A stretch of 64,000 bases of DNA, from positions 372,001 through 436,000 of the forward strand of contig NZ_CP007201.1 of NCBI RefSeq assembly GCF_000568815.1. Reading direction: 5' to 3'. Every line of letters starts with the position of its first letter. The stretch's first letter is position 1. Positions 27,917-36,111 of this stretch are shown here, in pieces. The notes under the pieces are model-generated. The model had not been told where the DNA came from, did no database searches, and saw only the letters and a program-made list of their open reading frames with translations. The position numbers were made by a program, and so were the translations under genes. Origin of the DNA: Sulfurospirillum multivorans DSM 12446 (lineage in GTDB: Bacteria > Campylobacterota > Campylobacteria > Campylobacterales > Sulfurospirillaceae).

Positions 27917-28408
27917 TTATTTTGGGTCGCTTTTTGGACACAGTTCTGGATAGAAGATGCAAAAGCCATAAACAAGGCGTCTAATCTCTTCTTTTGAGAT
28001 GTAAAATTCTTTTTTGAGCCACTGGTATGTGACGTACAAAATGATTTTTTTGAGCAGTCGTTTCTCAAGCTCTCTTGGTAATTCATTGATGACATTGGAT
28101 TCAATGGTACGCAGTGCCTTTTGGATGCGGCGTATCTCTTTGCGGTGTATTGCTTTAGTGCTAAGAACAATGGCCCTTTTGGTTGTTGAACTAGCATTAA
28201 AATAACATTTTTTGATAATGTAAAAATCAATGTAGTAAATGCTTATTTTGTTTGAAATTGGGAACAAGCTACTTTGATTTTCAAGACGTTTGATCAGTTC
28301 TTTTTTGATAATACCTCGGACAATTTTTTCAATACGATTATTTTTGCTGCCATTATCTTCTGCATTTTCAAAATCAAATGGGACGATCTCTTCTTGTGTT
28401 ATTTCCAT
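27917..28408 (-). CDS. Island hypothetical protein, basic
   Basis: 163 residues, ATG 28408 after AAGGAAAAACC. Rich in Lys/Arg/Ile, with helical stretches (RIEKIVRGIIKKELIKRLENQ; AIHRKEIRRIQKALRTIESNVINELPRELEKRLLKKI), suggesting a nucleic-acid-binding or structural role. No known domain. It is followed by 27466-27873 in the same direction and preceded by three imperfect DNA repeats. Confidence 0.5.
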   Translation of the reverse strand: MEITQEEIVPFDFENAEDNGSKNNRIEKIVRGIIKKELIKRLENQSSLFPISNKISIYYIDFYIIKKCYFNASSTTKRAIVLSTKAIHRKEIRRIQKALRTIESNVINELPRELEKRLLKKIILYVTYQWLKKEFYISKEEIRRLVYGFCIFYPELCPKSDPK

Positions 28409-28429
28409 GGTTTTTCCTTGTGGGTCGTA

Positions 28430-28576
28430 GCCCTTTAACGTAATACCCCTAAACTAGTGATATTTGCGCTCTTTATGTTGTCGCCCTTTAACGTAATACT
28501 CGCTAACCAGTCGCCTAAAAAGCAGGTCGTAACCTTCTTTATATTATCGTTCTACGATAATCAGTAAACTAGTGAC
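28430..28576. repeat. Three imperfect ~55-60-bp tandem repeats
   Basis: GCCCTTTAACGTAATAC occurs exactly at 28430-28446 and 28483-28499, each followed by a form of ACTAGT (CCCTAAACTAGTGAT; TCGCTAACCAGTCGC). A third diverged unit ends with AGTAAACTAGTGACC at about 28563-28576 after an ACGATAAT tract. The spacing is about 53-64 bp. The position, upstream of a minus-strand island gene, fits iterons, an oriT-like site or a structured 5' leader; I cannot choose between these. Confidence 0.6.
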
Positions 28577-28604
28577 CTTATTTTTAGGTACTGTTTGGCA
28601 GAAA

Positions 28605-28631
28605 CTATGGAGAGTAAAGACGCGTAGTCAT
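28605..28631 (-). other. Eight-residue leader-like ORF with a full ribosome site
   Basis: On the minus strand AAGGAGTTTTT is followed by ATG and an eight-codon frame (MTTRLYSP, stop). The AAAACGAATAGT motif, found upstream of several island genes, precedes it by about 30 nt. It is either a leader peptide in front of the tandem-repeat region or the start of a deleted gene. Confidence 0.35.
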
Positions 28632-28694
28632 AAAAACTCCTTGTAATTTTGGTGTATATGACTATTCGTTTTATTTTGGAGGTATTTTTAAAAA

Positions 28695-28929
28695 ATGAGG
28701 GGAATTTACTTTTCAAGAGTGATTTTTTTACGCTCTAAAACCGCCATTCGACTAAATCTGAATTTGAAAGTGATGGTGATTGAGGAAATGAAAACGGTGA
28801 TGTTTTAGTGAAGGATTGATCGGCGGTTTATTCCTAGAGCAAGAGTCGTCTGAATTGGATAGTTTGTATGCGGCGTTACATGACTCGCCCCTTGAAAGGC
28901 AAAGATTAGCCTCCATGAATGACTCTTAA
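28695..28929 (+). pseudogene. Frameshifted small gene, unrecognised
   Basis: GGAGGT at 28678-28683 precedes an ATG at 28695 (MRGIYFSRVIFLRSKTAIRL...MKTVMF, stop). After a one-base shift near 28808 the frame continues (SEGLIGGLFLEQESSELDSL, YAALHDSPLERQRLASMNDS) to a TAA at 28927-28929. Joined, it would encode about 78 residues. The good ribosome site and continuous coding character on both sides suggest a real gene with a frameshift, or a sequencing error. Family unknown. Confidence 0.4.
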
Positions 28930-29032
28930 ATCTAAATATCTTATACACTTATTGGGAGTTGACTGTAAAATTACGAGAGACCATAAGGTATAGCATAAGA
29001 AATGTATCGTATTAGCAGATAGATTGGGGCGA

Positions 29033-29392
29033 TTATACCCCGATCTCTTTCATGGCAACCTTTTGTAAAAAAGCTGAACGGGTAAGATGCAAAGGAGCAA
29101 TAAAATCATCAATCTTTTTAACTAAACGCTCTGGCATAGAAATGTTAATACGAAGGCTTTTATCTGCTTCATTAGGCTCAGCGATACTTTCTTTACTCTC
29201 AAGCATAACCATTACTAAAGCTTTAAATGCTTCTTGGGCAGATTGTAATGCCTCATCAGCACTTTCACCATCACCCATAACGCCTTTGAAGTCTTTATAG
29301 TAAGCAAACCATCCACCACCATCTTCTGGTTTAACTTTTTTAACAATAATCTCATAATCCAAGTTTGTATAATAATCAAGGTTCTTTTTCAT
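29033..29392 (-). CDS. hicB: HicB antitoxin, copy 1
   Basis: 119 residues. The N-terminal HicB RNase-H-like degenerate fold (YEIIVKKVKPEDGGGWFAYYKDFKGVMGDGESADEALQSAQEAFKALV) is followed by a C-terminal ribbon-helix-helix (LRINISMPERLVKKIDDFIAPLHLTRSAFLQKVA) for DNA binding and autoregulation. It overlaps hicA by 4 nt. It neutralises HicA, an mRNA-cleaving toxin. A near-identical second pair lies at 48148-48734. Confidence 0.9.
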   Translation of the reverse strand: MKKNLDYYTNLDYEIIVKKVKPEDGGGWFAYYKDFKGVMGDGESADEALQSAQEAFKALVMVMLESKESIAEPNEADKSLRINISMPERLVKKIDDFIAPLHLTRSAFLQKVAMKEIGV

Positions 29393-29619
29393 TTTATTTC
29401 TCCTAATATCTCTAAAACATGTTTGACGTAAATAGCTTTAATGGGCTTATGATAAGGGATAACAATATGTTCACAAAACTCTTTACGAAATACATAATGA
29501 CTACCACCACTATTCTGACAGGTGTAGCCATAACCTTCTAAAAGCTTCTTGATATCCTCAAATGGAATATCTTTTGGGTTGTTTTTCATCGCTTGCAAAA
29601 GCTTATCTTTTTTACTCAT
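29389..29619 (-). CDS. hicA: HicA toxin, copy 1
   Basis: About 76 residues from MSKKDKLLQAMKN. A dsRBD-like mRNA interferase with the catalytic His in NSGGSHYVFRK, the family-typical GGSH. The seven-residue upstream extension lacks a better ribosome site and I excluded it. It lies next to the 3' end of the tyrosine recombinase gene, an arrangement partly copied at 48 kb. Confidence 0.88.
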   Translation of the reverse strand: MSKKDKLLQAMKNNPKDIPFEDIKKLLEGYGYTCQNSGGSHYVFRKEFCEHIVIPYHKPIKAIYVKHVLEILGEIK

Positions 29620-29692
29620 CCATGCCCTCTCAATACACAATCTTACACAACATTTATTTAAAAGAAATTAAAAAAATCTTTTATGAAAAATT

Positions 29693-30337
29693 TCACATAC
29701 CGTAAAGCCTTGCGTTTGCATTCTCCAACGCCTTATCCAACTCCTGATTGGAATACTTCAAATAGATCAAAGTGCTCTTAATACTCTTATGACCAAGGGC
29801 ATTGCTAACTAAAACGATATTAGCGCCTGAATCTAAAAGGTGAATGGCACGAGAGTGACGCAACGTATGTGGATGAGCTCGTTCTCTTTCTATATTTGCT
29901 TGAGTGGCATATTTGATAAACGCATAATTGTAAGTTGTTCGATCACGATTTTTGAGGATAAAGCCATCTTTGGTGGCATTACGAGAGAGTTGCTCTTGCA
30001 ATATCAATGATTTTAGTCTATCGCTGATTTTAATGAGACGAAAACTATTTTTCTTGCGCTGCTTGAGGTTGATAACTTTCAATCGATTGGTCTCTAAATT
30101 GAGATCACCAAAAGTGAGCTTGAGTGCTTCAGAAATACGGCTTGCTGTTTCATAACATACAAGCCATGCTAAGCGATAGGATGAATCGCTAATGTATAAC
30201 AAAGTATTTAGTTCTGCAACTGAGAGGTATTTGATGTCATCTTCGGCATCATCTTGCTGAATAGGTACAATCTCTTGTTTGCCTCTTTTGATAGGCAACG
30301 TCTCAATAATTTCTGCTTCGATAAGTTCGTGTGTCAT
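29693..30337 (-). CDS. Second tyrosine recombinase of the island
   Basis: About 214 residues from [10 protein letters not shown] (ATG 30337, after TTGGAGCAAACT). The catalytic set is complete: Arg in [24 protein letters not shown] (HxxR), LGHKSIKST and Tyr in LIYLKYSN. It lacks the large N-terminal arm-binding domain, so it resembles small XerD-like or plasmid resolvase-type recombinases that resolve dimers or move cassettes. AAAACGAATAGT is present 30-40 nt upstream of the start. Its last 18 codons reappear at 48.0 kb. Confidence 0.85.
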   Translation of the reverse strand: MTHELIEAEIIETLPIKRGKQEIVPIQQDDAEDDIKYLSVAELNTLLYISDSSYRLAWLVCYETASRISEALKLTFGDLNLETNRLKVINLKQRKKNSFRLIKISDRLKSLILQEQLSRNATKDGFILKNRDRTTYNYAFIKYATQANIERERAHPHTLRHSRAIHLLDSGANIVLVSNALGHKSIKSTLIYLKYSNQELDKALENANARLYGM

Positions 30338-30403
30338 AGTTTGCTCCAAAACAAATAGATTTAATACTATTCGTTTTGAAAACAACACTATTTACAGTAA
30401 ATA

Positions 30404-31441
30404 CTAATACGATGACGGCATAATATATCCACCATTTACAAAACGGCAACCATACCCTTTTGGAAACATCTCATCACGTTTAATCCAATGTTCATTTCCA
30501 TAGTTTTGCACTGGAAAATAAATTTTAATTAGGGAATCTTTCACTTCAAGTATTGGTCCGCAATTACTATCCATTCCACTTTTTAAAGATTTTCTAAATG
30601 ATTCAACATTTTTTTTACGTTCATCACTAGCTTTTTGTTCAGCTTTTGCTTGTGCTAGTTGTTCTTCTTGTCTCTTTTTATTCTCTTCTGCAAGTTTTTT
30701 TTGCTCAGCTTTTTGTTTTTCAATCAATTGATCGCGATTTTTAATGGCAGTAGGTATAAAGTTTTCCTTATCTTTTGATGTGTAATCAGCTATAAATTTA
30801 TCGTAATCTGCAATAGTTCTAGCATTATAGAAAGAACGCTCATATAAAGCTTGCTCGAAATTTGTTTTTTCATTTTCAATGGCATTGAATAAATCAGTTT
30901 GTACTACAGCCTCATTAATCAAATTTTCGTCTATATATCTATGTGATCCGGATGCTAAACCAAAAGTTACTGCCGCAGCTATAATATTTTTTCCAATAGA
31001 CTTCGCAACGCTTGCACTTGTTAATTGGCTAGAGCAAGGGCTATACTGGTCTACTGTTGGTTTGAGCATATAGCTACATTCATAAGTATCTCCCAAGCGA
31101 TGGAAGTTTGTAGTTTTGTAATAAGGAATAACTTCGGCATATGATTGATTAACTCTCAAAATTTCTTGATTTTCATTTTGTCTTTTATCCATAGCTGTAT
31201 CTCGTATTTCAACAATGGACCATCCTCTATCGTTTTTTTCAATTAACGCATAGTAGAACCCACTTTGACTTTTATAAGAACTTTTTGATATTGGCTTTTC
31301 AGGTTTTTTAGTAGTTTCATTAACAGAAGGTTGCTCAGAAGTAGCTTGAGGTACAGTTATATTTTGCTGATTGGAAGATTGTGCACATCCAGATAAAAGG
31401 ATAGAACTTAGAAGGATACAAAAGCTATATTTTAAATTCAT
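30404..31441 (-). CDS. Island lipoprotein with coiled coil
   Basis: 345 residues. Lipoprotein signal MNLKYSFCILLSSILLSGCAQ. A central Lys/Glu/Gln/Ala coiled coil (LIEKQKAEQKKLAEENKKRQEEQLAQAKAEQKASDERKKN) and a C-terminal compact domain (ILEVKDSLIKIYFPVQNYGNEHWIKRDEMFP..CRFVNGGYIMP). It is probably anchored in the outer membrane. It might belong to the conjugation module, for example in entry exclusion, but nothing specific supports this. Confidence 0.65.
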   Translation of the reverse strand: MNLKYSFCILLSSILLSGCAQSSNQQNITVPQATSEQPSVNETTKKPEKPISKSSYKSQSGFYYALIEKNDRGWSIVEIRDTAMDKRQNENQEILRVNQSYAEVIPYYKTTNFHRLGDTYECSYMLKPTVDQYSPCSSQLTSASVAKSIGKNIIAAAVTFGLASGSHRYIDENLINEAVVQTDLFNAIENEKTNFEQALYERSFYNARTIADYDKFIADYTSKDKENFIPTAIKNRDQLIEKQKAEQKKLAEENKKRQEEQLAQAKAEQKASDERKKNVESFRKSLKSGMDSNCGPILEVKDSLIKIYFPVQNYGNEHWIKRDEMFPKGYGCRFVNGGYIMPSSY

Positions 31442-31713
31442 TATTGCTCTCCAAGTGTTAAAATTATTAAATATATATTACATTGTGAAACTTTAATTGG
31501 TAGTTAATAATCATTTTCCTTTTACGAAAATTTCCACATTTTATCTAAATGTTGAAAATTGAGTAACAGAACTAATGTTTGATGGACAAATATATAATCT
31601 AACGAAGTGGAGTTTCAAATGGTTTTCAACAAAATGGGCTATTTTGTTGAATATTCTTAAAAACTCAAGAAAACTTTGGCATAATTAGAAAAATAATCTA
31701 TTTCGGAGCTACT

Positions 31714-32751
31714 TTGGACATAACTGCTGTTGATCTCTTCTGTGGTGCTGGCGGTTTGACACATGGGCTTATTCAAGCTGGCATCAATGTAAAGCTTGGT
31801 GTTGATATTGATCAAAATTGTAAATACCCTTATGAAACTAATAATAATGCCAAGTTTATAGGTTGCTCAGTCGAAGATATTACCGGAAAAGATCTTGCAA
31901 AATATTTCGATACATCTAGTATACGACTATTGGCAGGGTGTGCTCCTTGTCAAACATTTTCAACCTACAATCAAAAAGCGAATTCTACAGATAAGCGTTG
32001 GTGGCTACTAATGCAGTTTTCCCGCTTAGTAAAAGAATCATCTCCAGATATCGTAACTATGGAAAATGTTCCTGGGCTTTTAAGTCAAGATATTTTTCAC
32101 ACTTTTGTTAATAACTTGAAAATGGCAGGCTATTTCGTCGATTATAAAGTGGTCAATTCAGCAGAGTATGGTTTACCACAAAGACGGCGCAGACTCGTTT
32201 TATTAGCGTCCCAAAAGGGACCAATTGAGCTTCTTTCACCAAAGGCATTAGATGTGGAAATCCATACCGTTAGAGATGCTATTGCACATCTACCTAGTTT
32301 AAAGGATGGTGAAATGCATCCAGACGATCCTCTACATCAATGCTCATCTCTATCTTTGTTAAATCGTAAGCGAATGAATGCTTCACTCCCTGGTGGGACA
32401 TGGCGTGATTGGGATGAAGAACTAATTGCTGATTGTCACAAAAAAACCTCTGGTAAAACCTATCCGGGTGTTTATGCTCGTATGGAATGGGATAAACCAG
32501 CTCCTACTATAACTACCCAATACTATGGATTTGGTAATGGTCGATTTGGACATCCTGAGCAAAACAGAGCAATTTCATTACGAGAAGGTGCCATTTTTCA
32601 AGGGTTTCCTAGAGATTATCAATTTATACGCCATGGAGAATCAATAAATAAGAGAATAATTGGTCGTATGATTGGTAATGCCGTGCCTGTCAAATTGGGT
32701 GAAGTAATAGGTAAAAGTATATTGTCACATTTAAAAAACAATTGTGCATAA
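31714..32751 (+). CDS. DNA cytosine-5 methyltransferase
   Basis: 345 residues, TTG start after CGGAGCTAC; the conserved motif I begins at residue 5, so no later start is possible. Motif I VDLFCGAGGLTHGL, motif IV GCAPCQTFS with catalytic Cys79, motif VI ENVPGLL, motif VIII QRRRRLVLLAS, and motifs IX-X RMIGNAVPVKLGEVI. A variable target-recognition region of ordinary size lies between VIII and IX. It heads a three-gene plus-strand cluster without a recognisable restriction nuclease. Preceded by a 272-bp gap with A/T-rich promoter-like sequence. Confidence 0.93.
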   Translation: MDITAVDLFCGAGGLTHGLIQAGINVKLGVDIDQNCKYPYETNNNAKFIGCSVEDITGKDLAKYFDTSSIRLLAGCAPCQTFSTYNQKANSTDKRWWLLMQFSRLVKESSPDIVTMENVPGLLSQDIFHTFVNNLKMAGYFVDYKVVNSAEYGLPQRRRRLVLLASQKGPIELLSPKALDVEIHTVRDAIAHLPSLKDGEMHPDDPLHQCSSLSLLNRKRMNASLPGGTWRDWDEELIADCHKKTSGKTYPGVYARMEWDKPAPTITTQYYGFGNGRFGHPEQNRAISLREGAIFQGFPRDYQFIRHGESINKRIIGRMIGNAVPVKLGEVIGKSILSHLKNNCA

Positions 32752-32785
32752 AAAAATCTAAATCCACACTATTAGGAAAGAACAT

Positions 32786-34192
32786 ATGGAAAATCAGATT
32801 AATGCAGCACCTGCAAAAATATTCTTCGTTGAGATGTTAACAAGAGATATTGATCTTGATGATGCAATACTAGATTTACTAGATAATTCTTTAGATGGGT
32901 TACTAAGATCAACGCTTGCATCAACAGATCAGTATAAAAAGCATAAAGTCGAAATATTTATTGATGCAAATCATTTTATGATACAAGATACATGTGGAGG
33001 AATCCCAACAAAAGTTGCACAAGACTATGCATTTAGAATGGGGCGTCCAGTTGGAGATCTAGATAATAATATTCCTACCATTGGTATGTATGGTATTGGT
33101 ATGAAAAGATCTGTTTTTAAAATGGGTACGGATATCAAAATTTTAAGTCGTAATGATGAACGATGTTTTAAGGTCGAAATTACTAAGAAATGGCTTGAAG
33201 ACGATAATCTATGGATTCTTGATATGCTTGACTGCAATCAAGAAATGCCTAACGAATTTGATAAAGGAACTAGGATTATTGTTACTGACCTATATCCAGG
33301 TATAGCGACTTTATATTCTCCAGACAGTGATTTTCTTGGACGATTAATGGAAAAAATATCAATACATTATGCCTTTGTTTTAAAGCATGGATTTAATATT
33401 TTTGTAAATACAACAGCAATTAAAGGTAAAGAAATTAGTCTATTAATTGATAACAATCCAGCACAATTTTTAGAAAAAAATATAATTGCACCGTATATTT
33501 ACAAAGAGGAGAACGACGGACTAGAAATTACAATAGTGTGCGGCTTAGTCGATGCACCACCTTCACCAGAAGAAGAGTCAATAAGTGCTGAGACAGGGAA
33601 AGTTGATAGAGTAGATGCTGGCTGGACGATTATTTGTAATGATAGAGTTGTATTATATGCTGATAGGAGTAGGTTAACTGGATGGGGAGATGGATTACCC
33701 CAATTTCATTATCAATTTAATACATTAGTTGGCGTTGTAAGCTTTAGAAGCAATACAGCAAATAAGCTTCCTGTTACAACAACAAAACGAGGTGTTGATG
33801 CTTCATCTGATGTATATTTACGAATAAGAAGGAAAATGATTGAAGGAATGAGATTATTTGTTGATTATACTAATAAATGGAAAAATAAGCGAGATATAGA
33901 GCGAAAAAGCATATTACCAAAAGCTAAAAGTGAAACACTTGAAAGCGTTATGATCTCCAAACAATTTGATAGTATTATGTCAACCACAAAAGATGGATAT
34001 GGAGGTAAATTTTTCAAACCTAAACTACCAGAGCCTTCAACAGAAGATGATGGAATGAGAACAATAAAATTTTCAAAACACAAAGATGAAATAAAGCAAA
34101 TTGCATCTGATTATTTTGAAATTGCAGAATTAACAGCATCTCAGGTTGGTGAAAAATGTTTTGATGAAATTTATGCCCGTATAAATGGATAA
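32786..34192 (+). CDS. GHKL (HSP90/MutL/MORC-like) ATPase
   Basis: 468 residues. The Bergerat ATP fold is visible: N-box DAILDLLDNSLDGLL (Asn about 34), G1 DTCGGI, and the ATP lid GMYGIGMKRSVFKMG, then a transducer-like beta/alpha region with TTTKRGVDASSDVY. It is known that MutL/MORC-like GHKL ATPases occur in restriction-modification neighbourhoods, where they are thought to act as ATP-driven clamps or regulators. It lies 34 bp downstream of the methyltransferase and 5 bp upstream of the next gene. The codon use is A/T-rich like the island. Confidence 0.8.
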   Translation: MENQINAAPAKIFFVEMLTRDIDLDDAILDLLDNSLDGLLRSTLASTDQYKKHKVEIFIDANHFMIQDTCGGIPTKVAQDYAFRMGRPVGDLDNNIPTIGMYGIGMKRSVFKMGTDIKILSRNDERCFKVEITKKWLEDDNLWILDMLDCNQEMPNEFDKGTRIIVTDLYPGIATLYSPDSDFLGRLMEKISIHYAFVLKHGFNIFVNTTAIKGKEISLLIDNNPAQFLEKNIIAPYIYKEENDGLEITIVCGLVDAPPSPEEESISAETGKVDRVDAGWTIICNDRVVLYADRSRLTGWGDGLPQFHYQFNTLVGVVSFRSNTANKLPVTTTKRGVDASSDVYLRIRRKMIEGMRLFVDYTNKWKNKRDIERKSILPKAKSETLESVMISKQFDSIMSTTKDGYGGKFFKPKLPEPSTEDDGMRTIKFSKHKDEIKQIASDYFEIAELTASQVGEKCFDEIYARING

Positions 34193-34197
34193 GTAAA

Positions 34198-35169
34198 ATG
34201 TCTGGAGGAAATTTACCCTATCATTTGAGAGTTAAAAAAGAAATAGAGCGCCGTTTATTTGTAGAACAACTGAGACTAATTTCAAAAATCCATGATTTTG
34301 AAGAATATGCTTATATAGGTATGGCTGGTCCTTTTTCTGAAGATTTTAAAATAATGTATGATAGATTCAACTTCAAACATTTCTTTTCATATGAAACAGA
34401 AGAATCCGTTTATAAAAGGCAATCATTTAATATTCCATTTACACACATAAATTATATTAATAACAAAATTTCTACAGTACTAGATCAATACCCACAAATA
34501 GAAATAAAGGATAGCACATCTGTTATTGAAGCTTCTAAAGCAGTCCTTTGGTTAGATTATACGGGCTTCGATTATCAGTTATTAAATGATTTTGAGCGAG
34601 CTATTACGACGCTAGAAAGTGGCAGTGTTATAAAAATAACTCTACTTGCACATGTTTCAAAATTCTATTCATCAGCAACAGAGCCAATGACAATAGTTCG
34701 TGAGAATAGAGTAAGAAAGATTAATGAGGTATTGGGTGAAAATTATTTTTTAGCAGATGTTTTTACTCAAGAAAAAATGACTGAAAAAGACTTTCCTCTT
34801 ACTATCTTTGAGTTATTAAAAAAAATATCTTATTCAGCATTGCGAGGGGGGAAAACAAAATTTCTACCTATTTCATCTTATATTTATCAAGATGGTATGA
34901 CAATGATTACTTTTACTGGAATGATAATCAATCAAGACCAAGAAGATACATTTTTGCAAAAAACAGGCTTGAAAGAATGGATATATGGGCTACAAGCCTC
35001 TCCTCTTCCTTTAAAAATTGAAGTACCCTTCCTATCATTAAAAGAAAAGTTAAACTTAGATGCTTGTTTACCAAATAATCCTAGTAACTTGGATTATTTT
35101 GAAGGTTTAGAATTTCAGTCATATGAAAAATTCCATCGATTTTATCCTACTTATGCAAAGATTTTTTAA
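34198..35169 (+). CDS. Rossmann-like partner protein of the methyltransferase-GHKL cluster
   Basis: 323 residues, no family I can name with certainty. YAYIGMAGPFSEDFKIMYDRFNFKHFFSYETEESVYKRQ looks like the nucleotide/SAM-binding start of a Rossmann fold (Gly-rich turn, then an acidic end of strand 2), and KAVLWLDYTGFDYQLLNDF resembles the strand-4 acidic motif of methyltransferase-like proteins. The canonical Gly triplet is weak, so it may bind but not catalyse, or be a nuclease of unknown type. The close spacing to the GHKL gene implies it works with it. Confidence 0.5.
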   Translation: MSGGNLPYHLRVKKEIERRLFVEQLRLISKIHDFEEYAYIGMAGPFSEDFKIMYDRFNFKHFFSYETEESVYKRQSFNIPFTHINYINNKISTVLDQYPQIEIKDSTSVIEASKAVLWLDYTGFDYQLLNDFERAITTLESGSVIKITLLAHVSKFYSSATEPMTIVRENRVRKINEVLGENYFLADVFTQEKMTEKDFPLTIFELLKKISYSALRGGKTKFLPISSYIYQDGMTMITFTGMIINQDQEDTFLQKTGLKEWIYGLQASPLPLKIEVPFLSLKEKLNLDACLPNNPSNLDYFEGLEFQSYEKFHRFYPTYAKIF

Positions 35170-35201
35170 AAATCTTCAAATATAGCCTTTTGATATACAA
35201 A

Positions 35202-35229
35202 GGAGCTAATCTTTTTTTGAAATAGCTCC
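35202..35229 (+). terminator. Hairpin after the methyltransferase-GHKL cluster
   Basis: GGAGCTA (35202-35208) and TAGCTCC (35223-35229) form a 7-bp stem with a loop containing seven T. It follows the last gene of the cluster by about 30 bp. Confidence 0.45.
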
Positions 35230-35320
35230 AATGGAACTACAAAAAATTTATTTGCACACGTATTCTTTTTCGTTTATATCCAAGATAGATCAAACATATT
35301 TATTTGCAGAATACTTTCAA

Positions 35321-35453
35321 GGTATTAAATGGCATTCGCCTAATGACACGCATCCGATAGTGTGTTAAATTCTTGTACTATATTCCTAAATCAGATATCG
35401 ATTAAAAGGTATTATTTGGCATTCGCCAAGGTATTAAATAGCATTCGTTTTAG
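35321..35453. repeat. GGTATTAAATGGCATTCG repeats, left group (three copies)
   Basis: GGTATTAAATGGCATTCGCC (35321-35340), GGTATTATTTGGCATTCGCC (35408-35427) and GGTATTAAATAGCATTCGTT (from 35430) are direct copies; the last two are separated by AA. Inverted copies occur at 36958-36978 and about 37060-37076. The group lies downstream of the tiny-membrane-protein operon. I see no convincing gene in 35170-35620; an open frame at 35362-35568 has no ribosome site and looks spurious. Confidence 0.7.
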
Positions 35454-35479
35454 TGATTTTAGAGCTGAAGAAAGAAAAA

Positions 35480-35507
35480 AACGCTCGAACCGGGCAATCC
35501 GAGCGTT
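35480..35507. terminator. Hairpin AACGCTCG/CGAGCGTT
   Basis: A perfect 8-bp stem (35480-35487 and 35500-35507) with a 12-nt loop, preceded by a run of A. Read on the minus strand it is followed by a T tract, so it probably terminates the minus-strand operon of small membrane proteins. Confidence 0.6.
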
Positions 35508-35620
35508 CATCTTAAAATTGGTAGGTTATTCACAAAAAGGAGGTAGTGTCTTACACGTAAAAGTATAGAAGAATAGGTTAAATGCTTTCGTAACCTTTTG
35601 TTAATCAAAAGCCAACAAGT

Positions 35621-35809
35621 TCAAAAATAACGATTGAACCAACTTTTAAGCCAAAAACTCTTTGAATATTTTCCAATAAAACATGAAAGAATCCCGATCA
35701 TGACTAAAAACCAACATAACACTGTACCTTTCCATGACGTATCGATCACACTGACAAGCAATGCTGCAATCAAGAGAAAAATACCATAGGCATATTTGGT
35801 AATGCTCAT
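35621..35809 (-). CDS. Tiny membrane protein 5 of the island operon
   Basis: 62 residues with two hydrophobic segments (YGIFLLIAALLVSVI; TVLCWFLVMIGILSCFIG) and a basic C-terminus. Its ATG overlaps the stop of the 31-residue gene before it (TCATGA on the minus strand), so it depends on translational coupling and lacks its own clear ribosome site. Last gene of the operon. No family recognised. Confidence 0.5.
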   Translation of the reverse strand: MSITKYAYGIFLLIAALLVSVIDTSWKGTVLCWFLVMIGILSCFIGKYSKSFWLKSWFNRYF

Positions 35810-35901
35810 GAGGATTTATTTTTCCTCTCATGGAGTAGTTTTCCCAATGCCAAGAAGCCTGCAAATATCAGTAAAATCATTAGAATGTTTTCTAACGTCA
35901 T
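35806..35901 (-). CDS. Tiny membrane protein 4 (31 residues)
   Basis: MTLENILMILLIFAGFLALG, then KLLHERKNKSS, stop: one membrane helix with a basic tail. It has the best ribosome site of the operon (GAGGAGAAAAGAA before ATG 35901) and is coupled by ATGA overlap to the 62-residue gene. It is easily missed because it is so short. Confidence 0.6.
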   Translation of the reverse strand: MTLENILMILLIFAGFLALGKLLHERKNKSS

Positions 35902-35928
35902 TTCTTTTCTCCTCTAATCTCCATAGCT

Positions 35929-36111
35929 TTATCCTTCCATGTCTGCTTGCCAACGTTTTTTAACTGCTAGGCTAATTTTTTCTTTATAGGATAATCGTTG
36001 ATTTTTAATACGATTTTTTCTCACATCGTTTCCTAGTTTTGTAAGAAATAATGTCGCCATCAGACCTAAAATACTTAGTATTAATGCGATAGTTGGACCA
36101 TCAATTTTCAT
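35929..36111 (-). CDS. Tiny membrane protein 3
   Basis: 60 residues: one N-terminal membrane helix (IALILSILGLMATLFLTKL) and a strongly basic cytoplasmic tail (GNDVRKNRIKNQRLSYKEKISLAVKKRWQAD). The start overlaps the stop of the preceding gene by 4 nt. The layout of a short anchor plus basic tail is shared by the neighbours. Confidence 0.6.
   Translation of the reverse strand: MKIDGPTIALILSILGLMATLFLTKLGNDVRKNRIKNQRLSYKEKISLAVKKRWQADMEG

Noticed and set aside
27874-28230. Long N-terminal extension of the gene ending at 27466
   Set aside because: It lies antiparallel-frame to the real gene 27917-28408 on the same strand, while a strong ribosome site directly precedes the ATG at 27873.
31714-35169. 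DISARM, BREX or other named defence system
   Set aside because: The required helicases, DrmA/B, PglZ and BrxC-type genes are absent; only the methyltransferase overlaps in kind.
35362-35568. Open frame of 68 codons between the defence cluster and the small membrane proteins
   Set aside because: It spans the GGTATTAAATGGCATTCG repeats and the terminator-like hairpin, has no ribosome site and has no recognisable composition.
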